A DNA stretch of 64,000 nucleotides, from NCBI RefSeq assembly GCF_013402915.1, contig NC_050723.1:620001-684000 (forward strand), in the 5' to 3' direction. Position 1 is the stretch's first letter; each line of letters begins with the position of its first letter. Positions 48,272 to 57,254 of this stretch are shown piece by piece. A model generated the notes under the pieces. That model worked only from the letters and a program-made list of their open reading frames with translations, ran no database searches and was not told the origin of the DNA. Source of the stretch: Zygotorulaspora mrakii. Its lineage: Eukaryota; Ascomycota; Saccharomycetes; Saccharomycetales; Saccharomycetaceae. Position numbers and translations under genes: made by a program.

Positions 48272-49354
48272 ATGTCTGATATTAGTGCCTCAGAGTATGT
48301 TTCGCGGCAAGAAGAGCTTAACGACGAGGCAAGGCAGGTGATGCCTTGGGATGCTTCAAAATGCACGTATGAAATGGGAGCTCTCAAGCAACAGGTTTTT
48401 GCTTGTCGGACACATAATGTTGGCATATGCTATTCATGCGCCATACAATGTCACACAAAATGTGACCTAGTTGAACTGTTCACAAAGAGAGGGTTTACCT
48501 GTGAATGCGGAACAGAAAAGGATTCGAACATCGATGCAAACAATATTCGCTGCCAGTTACGTAAGAACACTGAGGCGGATATCCCTTCTTCAACAAACAG
48601 ATATGGCCATAACTTTGATGGAAGGTTTTGCTCGTGCGATGAAGAGTACGACCCTGAGAGCAATGTAGTGATGTTACAATGTCTTTTGGGAACCGAATGC
48701 AATGAGGACTGGTACCATGATCATTGTATATTGGGCAACGAAGCAGGGCCATGTAAGAAAATTGAAGCGTCTAACTCAGAGTGTCTTACTGAAGGGTTTC
48801 CCCCATTGGAATCCTTTGATGGTTTAATTTGCTGGAAATGTATCAAAAGACATCATTCAGTATTTCAAAGAATGATCTCACACCCTCTATCGGAGAAAAT
48901 CATTGAACAAGTGGTGCCTCGTAATGGTACCAATGAATCATCGAATAAATCTAATGTACGCAAAAGGAATATTGACCAGGTTGACAGTGTTCTGACTCCA
49001 ACAGTGGATTATTCTATCCTTTTGAAACCTGGTTACTCTAAGCATTTTAAAGAAATCAAAGAAGCATGTTCGAAAGATGATAAACTATTCATCTTTTTCG
49101 AATCGCTGGCACCATTTTTGCTCGAAGACGAGCATGTGTACGAGCCACCCATAGATGTCGATGATGATAGGGACACCGACGATTTGCTTCATAACATACT
49201 GCAAAATGATTTTGATAGGGGGCAGGCGATAGCTGGAATATCCGCCTTGAATGCCTTGAAGTCCCGTTTAACCGATTTTTTGAAGCCATTTGCTGAAAGT
49301 GGTCAGGTCGTTAAGGAAGACGACATAAAAAGGTTTTTCGTTGGAAGAGAATAA
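48272..49354 (+). CDS. UBR-box and PHD-type zinc protein (UBR7 / mlo2-like)
   Basis: 360-residue zinc protein with two cysteine-rich modules in the UBR7 order. A UBR box (about residues 30-95) has CTYEMG, ACRTHNVGICYSCAIQCHTKCDL and FTCECGTEK. A PHD-like module (about 119-192) has FCSCDEEYDPES, MLQCLLGTECNEDWYHDHCILG and LICWKCIKRH. The C-terminal part is mostly acidic helix. Human UBR7 acts as a chromatin E3 ubiquitin ligase and S. pombe mlo2 is the fungal relative. S. cerevisiae has no gene between MCM2 and PIM1, so this is either a loss there or a gain here. The start is the ATG at 48272; the frame opens further only by a non-ATG codon. Confidence 0.85.
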   Translation: MSDISASEYVSRQEELNDEARQVMPWDASKCTYEMGALKQQVFACRTHNVGICYSCAIQCHTKCDLVELFTKRGFTCECGTEKDSNIDANNIRCQLRKNTEADIPSSTNRYGHNFDGRFCSCDEEYDPESNVVMLQCLLGTECNEDWYHDHCILGNEAGPCKKIEASNSECLTEGFPPLESFDGLICWKCIKRHHSVFQRMISHPLSEKIIEQVVPRNGTNESSNKSNVRKRNIDQVDSVLTPTVDYSILLKPGYSKHFKEIKEACSKDDKLFIFFESLAPFLLEDEHVYEPPIDVDDDRDTDDLLHNILQNDFDRGQAIAGISALNALKSRLTDFLKPFAESGQVVKEDDIKRFFVGRE

Positions 49355-49610
49355 ATCTTGGGTTAGGCAGGCTTTTATCCCAAAATTCCCTTTCATTGAG
49401 AGATACATCCTTCGCATGATTGTTATCCTCCTTTCTTTTGCTATTGAAGGAGCTTATTTCAGAGTATGTACAACTGTGCTTTCTTTTTGCGTGCGAAAGC
49501 GCTGTTAGCCGCCCAGCTTATTTAACGGTGTCGCTATAGAACTTGGCGTCACTCGAAGTAAGATACATGTAGCAGGAGATTCTTAATACTTTCAACCAAA
49601 TATTCGTGCA

Positions 49611-50327
49611 ATGACAAAAAAGCTCTCTCCGAAGCAGTTTTTCGCAGATTGCAGCCTTATTCATAACAATAATTACGATTACACAAACTCCGTCTATAAT
49701 GGAAGCCAGAGTCCATTCACGTATATGTGTCCGAAGCATGGGTTCAAAGTCCAAATAGCCAACAGTCATCGTTTGGGTTTCGGTTGCATGGATTGTGGAA
49801 GGGACAGGAGTGCCCAAAGACGAACACTAGGAACATCACAATTTGTCATGCTCTCAAAACTTGGCCAAAAATCTGACTATGATTATTCTGAGTCTAACTA
49901 TACTCATTCGCACGGAAGAGTGAAAATAAAGTGTAGAACTCATGGAGACTTTTATCAAATTGCAAGCTGCCATTTACGTGGCTCCGGATGTCAGAAATGC
50001 TATTACACATCAAAGCTCGAGCCCAAACTGTGTTTGAAGAGTAGCAGTAAGAAACAAAATGGAATATGTGATAAGCGTGAGTGCTCAAGCAAAATCGAAT
50101 GTACTACTGACCAAAGGAACAAATTTGTTTTTGTGATGAATTTTGAGCCAAAAATGAATCATCGTTCATGCTACTCGATTACAAAATTGAAGAAAATGAA
50201 AAATGTGAAGAAGTATGATATTATTATTGTAAAATTCTTTCAAAATGAAAAAGTTGGACGCCTAAAGGAGCATTACGTTCAATTTGAAGATATTAATGTA
50301 TGTACAAAATTGAAATTGCGCAAATAA
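49611..50327 (+). CDS. Protein with two DUF723-like zinc repeats; possible horizontally acquired gene
   Basis: 238-residue ORF with two tandem repeats. Repeat 1 spans about residues 8-63 and repeat 2 about 76-131. Each has a Y-D-Y stretch, then C-x2-H-G, a second His and G-C-x2-C: C40/H43/H53/C59/C62 and C108/H111/H121/C127/C130. This pattern (YDYS-x-x-x-Y ... C-x2-HG-x-F-x-Q-x-x-x-x-HL-x-G-x-GC-x2-C) is the layout I know from DUF723-type zinc domains of phages and bacteria, where it often accompanies homing or VSR-like nucleases. The Lys-rich C-terminal part (about 133-238) has no nuclease motif I can see. It sits in a gap that does not exist in S. cerevisiae between MCM2 and PIM1. Start ATG at 49611. 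Function unknown. Confidence 0.7.
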   Translation: MTKKLSPKQFFADCSLIHNNNYDYTNSVYNGSQSPFTYMCPKHGFKVQIANSHRLGFGCMDCGRDRSAQRRTLGTSQFVMLSKLGQKSDYDYSESNYTHSHGRVKIKCRTHGDFYQIASCHLRGSGCQKCYYTSKLEPKLCLKSSSKKQNGICDKRECSSKIECTTDQRNKFVFVMNFEPKMNHRSCYSITKLKKMKNVKKYDIIIVKFFQNEKVGRLKEHYVQFEDINVCTKLKLRK

Positions 50328-50564
50328 TTCAATGATGGATATATATTCGATGATGTAACGTTAGGTTATAATTCGGAGTACTATTCCCAGGTCTAACAAT
50401 TTTATAAAAAGCAGAATATTTGGGTTTTTTTGCGTTTGAAAAAACGAGCACCGTTGTAGTTGTATAATCATATGGCCACATTAATATAGAAAATGACTGC
50501 TTATTTACAGATTTTTTTTTTAATACATATTGGAACAGGGACTGCCATGCATATATAGCCATTT

Positions 50565-53500
50565 TCAGTCATCTTTGTCTTTTTTTGCATCAATCATCTC
50601 AAATTCGGATTTCCATACATAGTTTCCCTCATTTTTGGAAACATCTCCAAATAACCTTTGGAAAATGTCCTCGTACCAGTCCGCAGCAAGAGGCTCCAAA
50701 CCCTCCTTCACATTTTCTGGTAATTCTGCCCAGTCGCTCATATTTTCTTTGGGAAAAATAATCGTTTTTGCTCCCGATCTCTTAGCCGCTACAGCTTTCT
50801 CTCTTAGACCTCCAATTCTTAAAACTTTCCCTGTTAATGTTAGTTCACCCGTCATGGCTACTGTGGGATCGATAGATTTGTTAAGAGCTAATGACAAAAA
50901 CGATGATGCCATAGTTACACCAGCAGATGGCCCATCTTTTGGAGTAGCGCCCTCTGGACAATGCAGATGAATAGATGCCTTTTCAAAAAATCTGTTTTCT
51001 GAAAATTTTTTGGAAAGGTACATCTTAGAGAAAGAATATGCCAAACGAGAAGATTCTTTCATAACATCTCCCAATTGGCCAGTGCGTTCAAATGATGGTC
51101 GTTTACAATCGTGCAACGGTTGCTCCAAAACCGACTCTACATATAGCGCACAACCTCCTATACTTGTCCATGCTAGCCCCATCACGACGCCGGGTGGTGT
51201 AATCTCATACAACCTATCTGAGGTGTAAACAGGAGGACCGACATAACTTTTCAAGTTTTCTGGATCTATCACGACCTTGATATTATCCGAGACTTTGAGT
51301 GCCTCGGCTCTATCCTTCGTCTTTTCAATTTCAATTTTCTCCCCTTCTATTTCAGAGCTTCCAACAACCGGAGCATCTTTGGCATTTGAAGATTTATTTT
51401 CAGCATTCTCTGGACGAGGCGTGTCGTCTATGCTCAATTGTTTGACAACATCTAGAGCCGCCTTACGGTATATCTTCTCTATATGCTTTTTCAAATTTCT
51501 CACACCACTTTCCCTACAATAATGTTTCATTAAAGATCTAATTGCATCTTCAGTAAGTTCGACGTTTGTATTTTCTAAGCCTGCAGTCTTTTTTGCACTT
51601 GGGGCCAGATACTGTTCTGCAATTTTAACTTTTTCCTCGGCGACATAACCGGTTAATTCGATAACTTCCATCCTATCGAGCAACGGTCTTGGAATTGAAT
51701 CCAAAGTGTTGGCTGTGCAGACAAATAGAACCCTAGATAGATCAATCGGAATATCTAAGTAGTTATCCAAGAAGTTATTGTTCTGCTCCGGATCTAAAAC
51801 CTCCAATAATGCAGCAGAGGGATCACCATGAATACCTGCATGCCCGATTTTATCTATTTCATCAATTAATATGAGTGGATTTTGTGTCTGACATTTCTTC
51901 AAGGCTTGGATCACTCTTCCAGGTAGAGCACCGATGTATGTTCTTCTATGTCCCTTAATTTCGGCAACATCAGTCAAGCCACCTACAGAAAAACGAAAAA
52001 ATGCACGATTCAATGAACGCGCAATAGATTTGCCGATGGAAGTTTTACCAACACCTGGTGGTCCAACAAAACATAGAATTTTGCCATCAACTTTACCAAG
52101 CAACTTTCCAACCGCGATGAACTCAAGAATACGATCCTTTACATCCTTCATTCCATAATGATCTTCGTCTAATATGGTTTTGGCTCGTGATATAGAATAT
52201 TGTTCTTTAGAGGTTATTCCCCAGGGTAACGATGTGATCCAATCTAAATAATTTCTGATGACGCCAAATTCAGACATAGAAGTTTCTAACGTTGCGAGTT
52301 TATTTATTTCGTCATCGAAAACGTTCTGAACTTGCTCTGGTAATTGAAGCTTTTCGACTCTCTTTTTAAAAGTTTCGATCATCTTATCGCGACCATCGTC
52401 AATACCCAGCTCTCTTTTTATACCCTTAAGTTGTTCCATTAAATAGTATTCTCTTTGTCTCTTCTGAATCTTAGTTTCCACATCCTTTGAGATCTTGTTT
52501 TGTAGCTCCGCATTCATCAACTCTTTCTTCAACACCAGTAATGACTTCTCTAAGCGTTGTTCGATATTCAGTGATTCGAGAATTTCCTGTAACTCCTCTT
52601 CCTCTCCTGCAGATACCGCAGCAGCAAAATCTGCTAGCCTTGCAGGCTCTTCGAATATGTTGGTTGTAGCAGATTGTATCGAGGCCGAAAAAGTCGCTAT
52701 TTGCTCGCGAAACATGGTATTTAATTGAGATATTTCTTTGAATACTTTCAAAATTTCAGACGTCAGAGCATTTATGACAGGTGATTTTCTATCAAAAGGT
52801 TCATCTTCTAAGTTTGATACGTTTACTAAAGAAACATCATGTTCCTTCAAAAATTCCGTGGGATTTGAGTCTTCGTCTTCCTCAGTAGACTCAGCGATTT
52901 GACGTTCATTCTCCACAAGTTTAACTGAATCGTCTGTCATCGACTTACTGAGTATCTCATTGTTTGCGATTTCTGAATCATTTTCGGTGACCTGAACTTC
53001 ATTCTCTAAAACTGTTTTCTCCTGAGCATCTTTGCCTTTTGGAGGAAGTAATTCATCAATTTTAATTCTTCTGTGAGGGTACAAGAGTGCCGTCATTGTT
53101 TCAATACCCGTCTTTTCATCTTTACTCGGAAACGCACTCGTTATTTGGGCAAAAACTCCGACGTCATAAACCTCCTCGATTTTCTCAATGACATCAGAAT
53201 CAGAATCAGAATTTTTAAGCATAAACGCGCCGATATAAGGTTGTTGACGATCTAACATCTCTTTGATGACTTTCATAACCCTCTCATCAGAAATGACGAC
53301 AGCTTTGTAAAAGCCTGGGAACAGCGGACGCCTAGAAATAGGAAGGGCTAGCATTTGAGGGTAAACTTCAGGCAAGACATGTTTCTTTGCCTTCATCGGA
53401 TTGTTTCCATCATCGCCACTGCCACTCCCAGAAGATGAGGGAGGCGTTCCTGCCATTCCTGAACTAGACGTTGCAGGACTACCATTTGATTTGAGACTGT

Positions 53501-53891
53501 TACTGTGCTCCTTCTCCTCCCTCAAGTTGTCAACGCCTTTCTCATTCACATCATCTTTTTTGTCACTATCATCCTTTTCATTCTCATTCTCATTCTCATT
53601 CTTATTCTCATTTCCTTTGTCTTCTCGACTAATATTATTCTTATCTGATTTTAACTCTAAATCATCCAACCATTTCTTTTCTAACCGCTTGAGCTCGTTC
53701 TGTATGGAGCTGTCATTCAGTTGCAGACGATATTGATTCCAATGAACACTGTTCATGAAAACCTTGCCGTTTTCCACATTAGCTGTACTAGCAAATCTCA
53801 GGTTGAGTCTCGCACCATTGACTGCAGTCCTGACCAAAGCCTTACTCTTCAGAGCGCCTATTACAGCCAGTGAGGTCCTTCTGCTAAGCAT
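50565..53891 (-). CDS. PIM1: Mitochondrial Lon protease Pim1
   Basis: 1108-residue ATP-dependent Lon protease of the mitochondrial matrix that degrades misfolded and oxidised proteins. The N-terminus (MLSRRTSLAVIGALKSKALVR) is a basic, Arg/Ser-rich presequence. A Glu/Asn-rich linker follows, including a (NE)n stretch encoded by cattctcattctc-type repeats at about 53578-53612. Then come the substrate-binding region, the AAA Walker A GPPGVGKTS, and the protease domain with catalytic Ser near residue 989 (DGPSAGVTM) and lysine about 43 residues on (GGLREKAVAAKR). The start is the ATG at 53891; the frame is open further only from TTG. It matches S. cerevisiae YBL022C. Confidence 0.96.
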   Translation of the reverse strand: MLSRRTSLAVIGALKSKALVRTAVNGARLNLRFASTANVENGKVFMNSVHWNQYRLQLNDSSIQNELKRLEKKWLDDLELKSDKNNISREDKGNENKNENENENEKDDSDKKDDVNEKGVDNLREEKEHSNSLKSNGSPATSSSGMAGTPPSSSGSGSGDDGNNPMKAKKHVLPEVYPQMLALPISRRPLFPGFYKAVVISDERVMKVIKEMLDRQQPYIGAFMLKNSDSDSDVIEKIEEVYDVGVFAQITSAFPSKDEKTGIETMTALLYPHRRIKIDELLPPKGKDAQEKTVLENEVQVTENDSEIANNEILSKSMTDDSVKLVENERQIAESTEEDEDSNPTEFLKEHDVSLVNVSNLEDEPFDRKSPVINALTSEILKVFKEISQLNTMFREQIATFSASIQSATTNIFEEPARLADFAAAVSAGEEEELQEILESLNIEQRLEKSLLVLKKELMNAELQNKISKDVETKIQKRQREYYLMEQLKGIKRELGIDDGRDKMIETFKKRVEKLQLPEQVQNVFDDEINKLATLETSMSEFGVIRNYLDWITSLPWGITSKEQYSISRAKTILDEDHYGMKDVKDRILEFIAVGKLLGKVDGKILCFVGPPGVGKTSIGKSIARSLNRAFFRFSVGGLTDVAEIKGHRRTYIGALPGRVIQALKKCQTQNPLILIDEIDKIGHAGIHGDPSAALLEVLDPEQNNNFLDNYLDIPIDLSRVLFVCTANTLDSIPRPLLDRMEVIELTGYVAEEKVKIAEQYLAPSAKKTAGLENTNVELTEDAIRSLMKHYCRESGVRNLKKHIEKIYRKAALDVVKQLSIDDTPRPENAENKSSNAKDAPVVGSSEIEGEKIEIEKTKDRAEALKVSDNIKVVIDPENLKSYVGPPVYTSDRLYEITPPGVVMGLAWTSIGGCALYVESVLEQPLHDCKRPSFERTGQLGDVMKESSRLAYSFSKMYLSKKFSENRFFEKASIHLHCPEGATPKDGPSAGVTMASSFLSLALNKSIDPTVAMTGELTLTGKVLRIGGLREKAVAAKRSGAKTIIFPKENMSDWAELPENVKEGLEPLAADWYEDIFQRLFGDVSKNEGNYVWKSEFEMIDAKKDKDD
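53578..53612 (-). repeat. Hexanucleotide repeat in PIM1 encoding (Asn-Glu)n
   Basis: The plus strand reads cattctcattctc repeated about six times with one interruption. It encodes an Asn-Glu run in the linker after the presequence and is a candidate length-variable site. Confidence 0.65.
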
Positions 53892-54260
53892 TTCTATTGA
53901 TTTATCAAAGACGTAGAGACCTCTCCTTAAATTGGATACAAAGGCAATAAGGCGATATTGGGCAGACAAAAAAATACAAGCTTATTTATCTATGATAGCA
54001 AGCTATAAGCAGAGTTCCTGGCTGAAGATATGATGTAGACTGATTGGTTTTACACTTTTGTTCTGGTGGCAAAAGTGTTTGTAATGTTCATGTCGTCTTC
54101 GGAAATCCGGACCGAAATTTACACAGTAAGAGAAATGTATATACAACAAGGTATGAGCAGTAATAAGCAATGGTTACAGTGATATTTAAAGCGTTGAATA
54201 TTTATTAGGCATAAGTCACATTTCTAGAGTTCAGAAGCGTACTTTTCTAAAGTCCGATTT
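53892..54260. other. Intergenic, HAP3 3' end and PIM1 promoter
   Basis: Region between two minus-strand genes, HAP3 upstream and PIM1 downstream in transcription. No gene, repeat or strong binding site was recognised. Confidence 0.35.
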
Positions 54261-54965
54261 TCATTCCTCCAGCGCACGTTCTCCATCAGGTTCATCCTGC
54301 TGTTGATCCATGAATTGAAGCTGTATTTGACCTTTGTCCACATTATATTGCTGGCTTGATTCTTCGTCTTCATCCTCTTCATGATCCTCATCTGGATCTC
54401 TGTATATGTCTTGCGCCTCCTCTTCGTGCTCATACATCATTTGATTTTTGAGGGCCTGCTGCTGCCTGTACTTGGCAAGGTATATTTTGAGCACTTCAGC
54501 ATAGTTTTCAAAGCCAAGTGCATGTAGGGATATCAGAATATCTTCGCCATTGATTGTCTTTCTCTTATCAGCCGAACACCTGTCGCTTGCTTCGCTTGTG
54601 ACGAACGATATGAACTCACTGACACACTCTTGCATACATTCTTTGGCATCCTTGGAAACTTTAGCTGTTACTGGTAGAGTGTTTTTCATCAACCGAGAAA
54701 CGTTGTTTATGGGGAGCCATCTATCTTGCTCTCGCAGTTCAGATATGTACTGATTCTGTCTTGCTAGCTCCTTTTCATTCTTTACATTTTCAGTGAAATT
54801 TGAGGCAGTACTACCAACTTCTCCTGGCACACTTCCGCTTACGATGTCTGTTGCTTCTTTCATGCCTCCCAGCCCGATTGTTGTACTTGTGTCTTCTACG
54901 TTTGCACCGCCTGCAGTACTACCATTGCTAGCGCCCATACTCCCTAGATGCTGTTGAGAGCTCAT
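54261..54965 (-). CDS. HAP3: CCAAT-binding factor subunit Hap3 (NF-YB)
   Basis: 234-residue subunit of the Hap2/3/4/5 CCAAT-binding complex that activates respiratory genes. The histone-fold core occupies about residues 78-170 and includes [36 protein letters not shown] and [19 protein letters not shown], all NF-YB hallmarks. Upstream is a Gly/Ser/Thr-rich extension and downstream an acidic/Gln-rich tail, so it is longer than S. cerevisiae Hap3 (144 residues). The start is the ATG at 54965; the frame is open a little further only via GTG. It matches YBL021C in order. Confidence 0.95.
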   Translation of the reverse strand: MSSQQHLGSMGASNGSTAGGANVEDTSTTIGLGGMKEATDIVSGSVPGEVGSTASNFTENVKNEKELARQNQYISELREQDRWLPINNVSRLMKNTLPVTAKVSKDAKECMQECVSEFISFVTSEASDRCSADKRKTINGEDILISLHALGFENYAEVLKIYLAKYRQQQALKNQMMYEHEEEAQDIYRDPDEDHEEDEDEESSQQYNVDKGQIQLQFMDQQQDEPDGERALEE

Positions 54966-55463
54966 TATATATTCTGTAGATGTACAGCTCCAAACAATCG
55001 ACACAGTCTCACAACTAGTAATCTAAAATGATAAGCTATTTTGCTGCTTCCCCACAAATTGTACAACTTCGTTAAGGTTTTTTAAAATTGATTTGAAAAG
55101 CTCAAAGTCGGTACGTTTATTAAATATGCGGTTGTTACAGGTATTTAGGCACAAAACAAAAGTTTTAGAGTCTGAAAATGTGCTAGCTGGAATTATTTTG
55201 AATTAGGGTCTACTGAAGACAACATAATCGATGGCTCCAAGACTGTGCTTTATTGTTTAGGATTGATATTTTGGCCTGCTGTTTTCATTTTATCATGCCT
55301 CGGGTAACGAGTGTCGCGTAACGAAAGCATGAAATTTCAAAGTTGTGGAAACTCTGGCTGATATAAGAATGAGTAGAACGAAGGCACATCAATTGTTCGG
55401 GTGTTTGATATTGTTACAGACACTTTTATGACTGTATAAGCTTATTGTGCAGGTAGAAAGAGA
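54966..55463. promoter_or_regulatory. Divergent promoter HAP3 / RFT1, with Reb1-type site
   Basis: CGGGTAA at 55301-55307 is the core consensus of the general regulatory factor Reb1, about 160 bp upstream of the RFT1 ATG. No gene is seen. Confidence 0.5.
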
Positions 55464-57146
55464 ATGGAGAAGAAAAATGTACGTTCACCTGTCAGTTCGA
55501 GTGAGCAGATCCTCGAGAAATCAACTAAAGGCGCCACATTCCTTATGATGGGACAAATATTTACCAAAATGATCACATTTGTGCTTAACAGCCTTCTGAT
55601 ACGATTTCTTTCACCTAGAATTTTTGGAATATCGGCTTTCTTGGAGTTTATTGTGGGAACAGCATTATTTTTCAGTAGAGAAGCCATCAGGCTGTCGACA
55701 TTGAGGATTAAAGAACAATTAGATGTGGAAGATAGCGAAGCAGCTGCAAAGGAGAGATCTTCAGTTTTTCAGATTGCTGCTAATTTTGCCCATATCACGC
55801 TCTGGATTGGTGTGCCACTGTCGGTTTTTTTGATAACATGGCAATATAGAAACATCAATTCTTATTTTGTGTCTCTGCCGTATTTTACCTTTTCTATCTT
55901 GCTGATCTGGGCCAGCATCATTATTGAGTTATTGAGTGAACCATTTTTCATTGTCAATCAATTTATGTTAAATTATTCTGTAAGATCAAGATTTGAAAGT
56001 ATATCTGTGACAGTCGGTTGTGTCGCAAATTTTGCAGTGATTGTATCTTACGAAAAATCACTATTTCATCTTCCAAATGACAATTCAGAAGTCTCAAAAG
56101 AAGGCACTGCCATCTTGGCTTTTGCAATTGGGAAACTAGTCCATGCAATTTCGCTATTGATGTGTTACTACTTTGATTACTTGAGGAATTTTTCTTCTGA
56201 AAAGATGTTCAAACTACGCTTAACGAAGATTCGTGCTGAGGATGGGAAACGCAGCTATTACTTTCAGCACGACATCTTGGAGCATTTCAAGAAAGTTTAC
56301 TTCCAAATGTGCTTTAAACATTTACTCACCGAGGGTGACAAACTAATAATCAATTCGCTATGCTCTGTGGAAGAACAGGGTATTTATTCTCTATTATCAA
56401 ATTACGGATCATTGATTACAAGGCTGCTTTTCTCCCCTATCGAAGAGTCACTGCGCCTATTTTTGGCAAGACTACTTTCAATAAATAATAGCAAAAATGT
56501 GAGATTGTCAATGGAAGTTTTGGTCAACTTGACAAAATTTTATTTGTATTTGTCAATTCTAATCTTGATCTTTGGACCAACAAATTCCCCATTTTTATTG
56601 CATTTTTTGATTGGGTCAAAATGGTCAACAACATCCGTATTAGACGAAATCCGTGTCTACTGTTTCTATTTACCATTGTTGGCAATGAATGGAATACTCG
56701 AGGGGTTCTTTCAAAGTATAGCTACCGGTGATCAAATATTGAAACATTCATACTTCATGATGGTTTTTTCGGGTGTATTCCTAATGAACTGCTGGATATT
56801 GATAGAATATCTTGAGCTATCAATAAGTGGTCTGATAGCCAGTAATATCATAAATATGTTGTTACGCATTGGTTACTGCGTTTGGTTCATCAATCGATTT
56901 TACAGACAAGTGGCAATTGATTCTTCGTTCTTGGTTAATTTTACTGATTTGAAATGGGTGTCTCTGTTAGGTGTAGTAATATGGATAATCGATTGGTGGT
57001 TAATCGGTTTCACCAAGAACTTCCAACAATTTTCCGTTAATATAGCGTTGGCATTCTCGCTACTTGTAGTTATCCTGTTAAAAGAAAGAAATTCTTTGAG
57101 AAGTCTTGTTGGGAAAAGCAAATTATCTAGTTCTAAAAACATATAA
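55464..57146 (+). CDS. RFT1: ER membrane protein Rft1 (lipid-linked oligosaccharide assembly)
   Basis: 560-residue polytopic ER protein required for N-glycan precursor synthesis at the step after Man5GlcNAc2-PP-dolichol forms; its role as a flippase is debated. About 12 hydrophobic segments are visible. Family motifs include ILEKSTKGATFLMMGQIFTKM near the N-terminus, FLSPRIFGISAFLEF, and LTEGDKLIINSLCSVEEQGIYSLLSNYGSL in the middle. It matches S. cerevisiae YBL020W and lies tandem with APN2 as there. Start ATG at 55464. Confidence 0.95.
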   Translation: MEKKNVRSPVSSSEQILEKSTKGATFLMMGQIFTKMITFVLNSLLIRFLSPRIFGISAFLEFIVGTALFFSREAIRLSTLRIKEQLDVEDSEAAAKERSSVFQIAANFAHITLWIGVPLSVFLITWQYRNINSYFVSLPYFTFSILLIWASIIIELLSEPFFIVNQFMLNYSVRSRFESISVTVGCVANFAVIVSYEKSLFHLPNDNSEVSKEGTAILAFAIGKLVHAISLLMCYYFDYLRNFSSEKMFKLRLTKIRAEDGKRSYYFQHDILEHFKKVYFQMCFKHLLTEGDKLIINSLCSVEEQGIYSLLSNYGSLITRLLFSPIEESLRLFLARLLSINNSKNVRLSMEVLVNLTKFYLYLSILILIFGPTNSPFLLHFLIGSKWSTTSVLDEIRVYCFYLPLLAMNGILEGFFQSIATGDQILKHSYFMMVFSGVFLMNCWILIEYLELSISGLIASNIINMLLRIGYCVWFINRFYRQVAIDSSFLVNFTDLKWVSLLGVVIWIIDWWLIGFTKNFQQFSVNIALAFSLLVVILLKERNSLRSLVGKSKLSSSKNI

Positions 57147-57254
57147 CTCTTGATAATATCATTTTTATGCTACGAAAATTGTTCATTTATTAATCTATCT
57201 AACAACTCTCGCTTTAAAGTTGAAAATAGGAAATACTAAATGATAGAACGCTAG

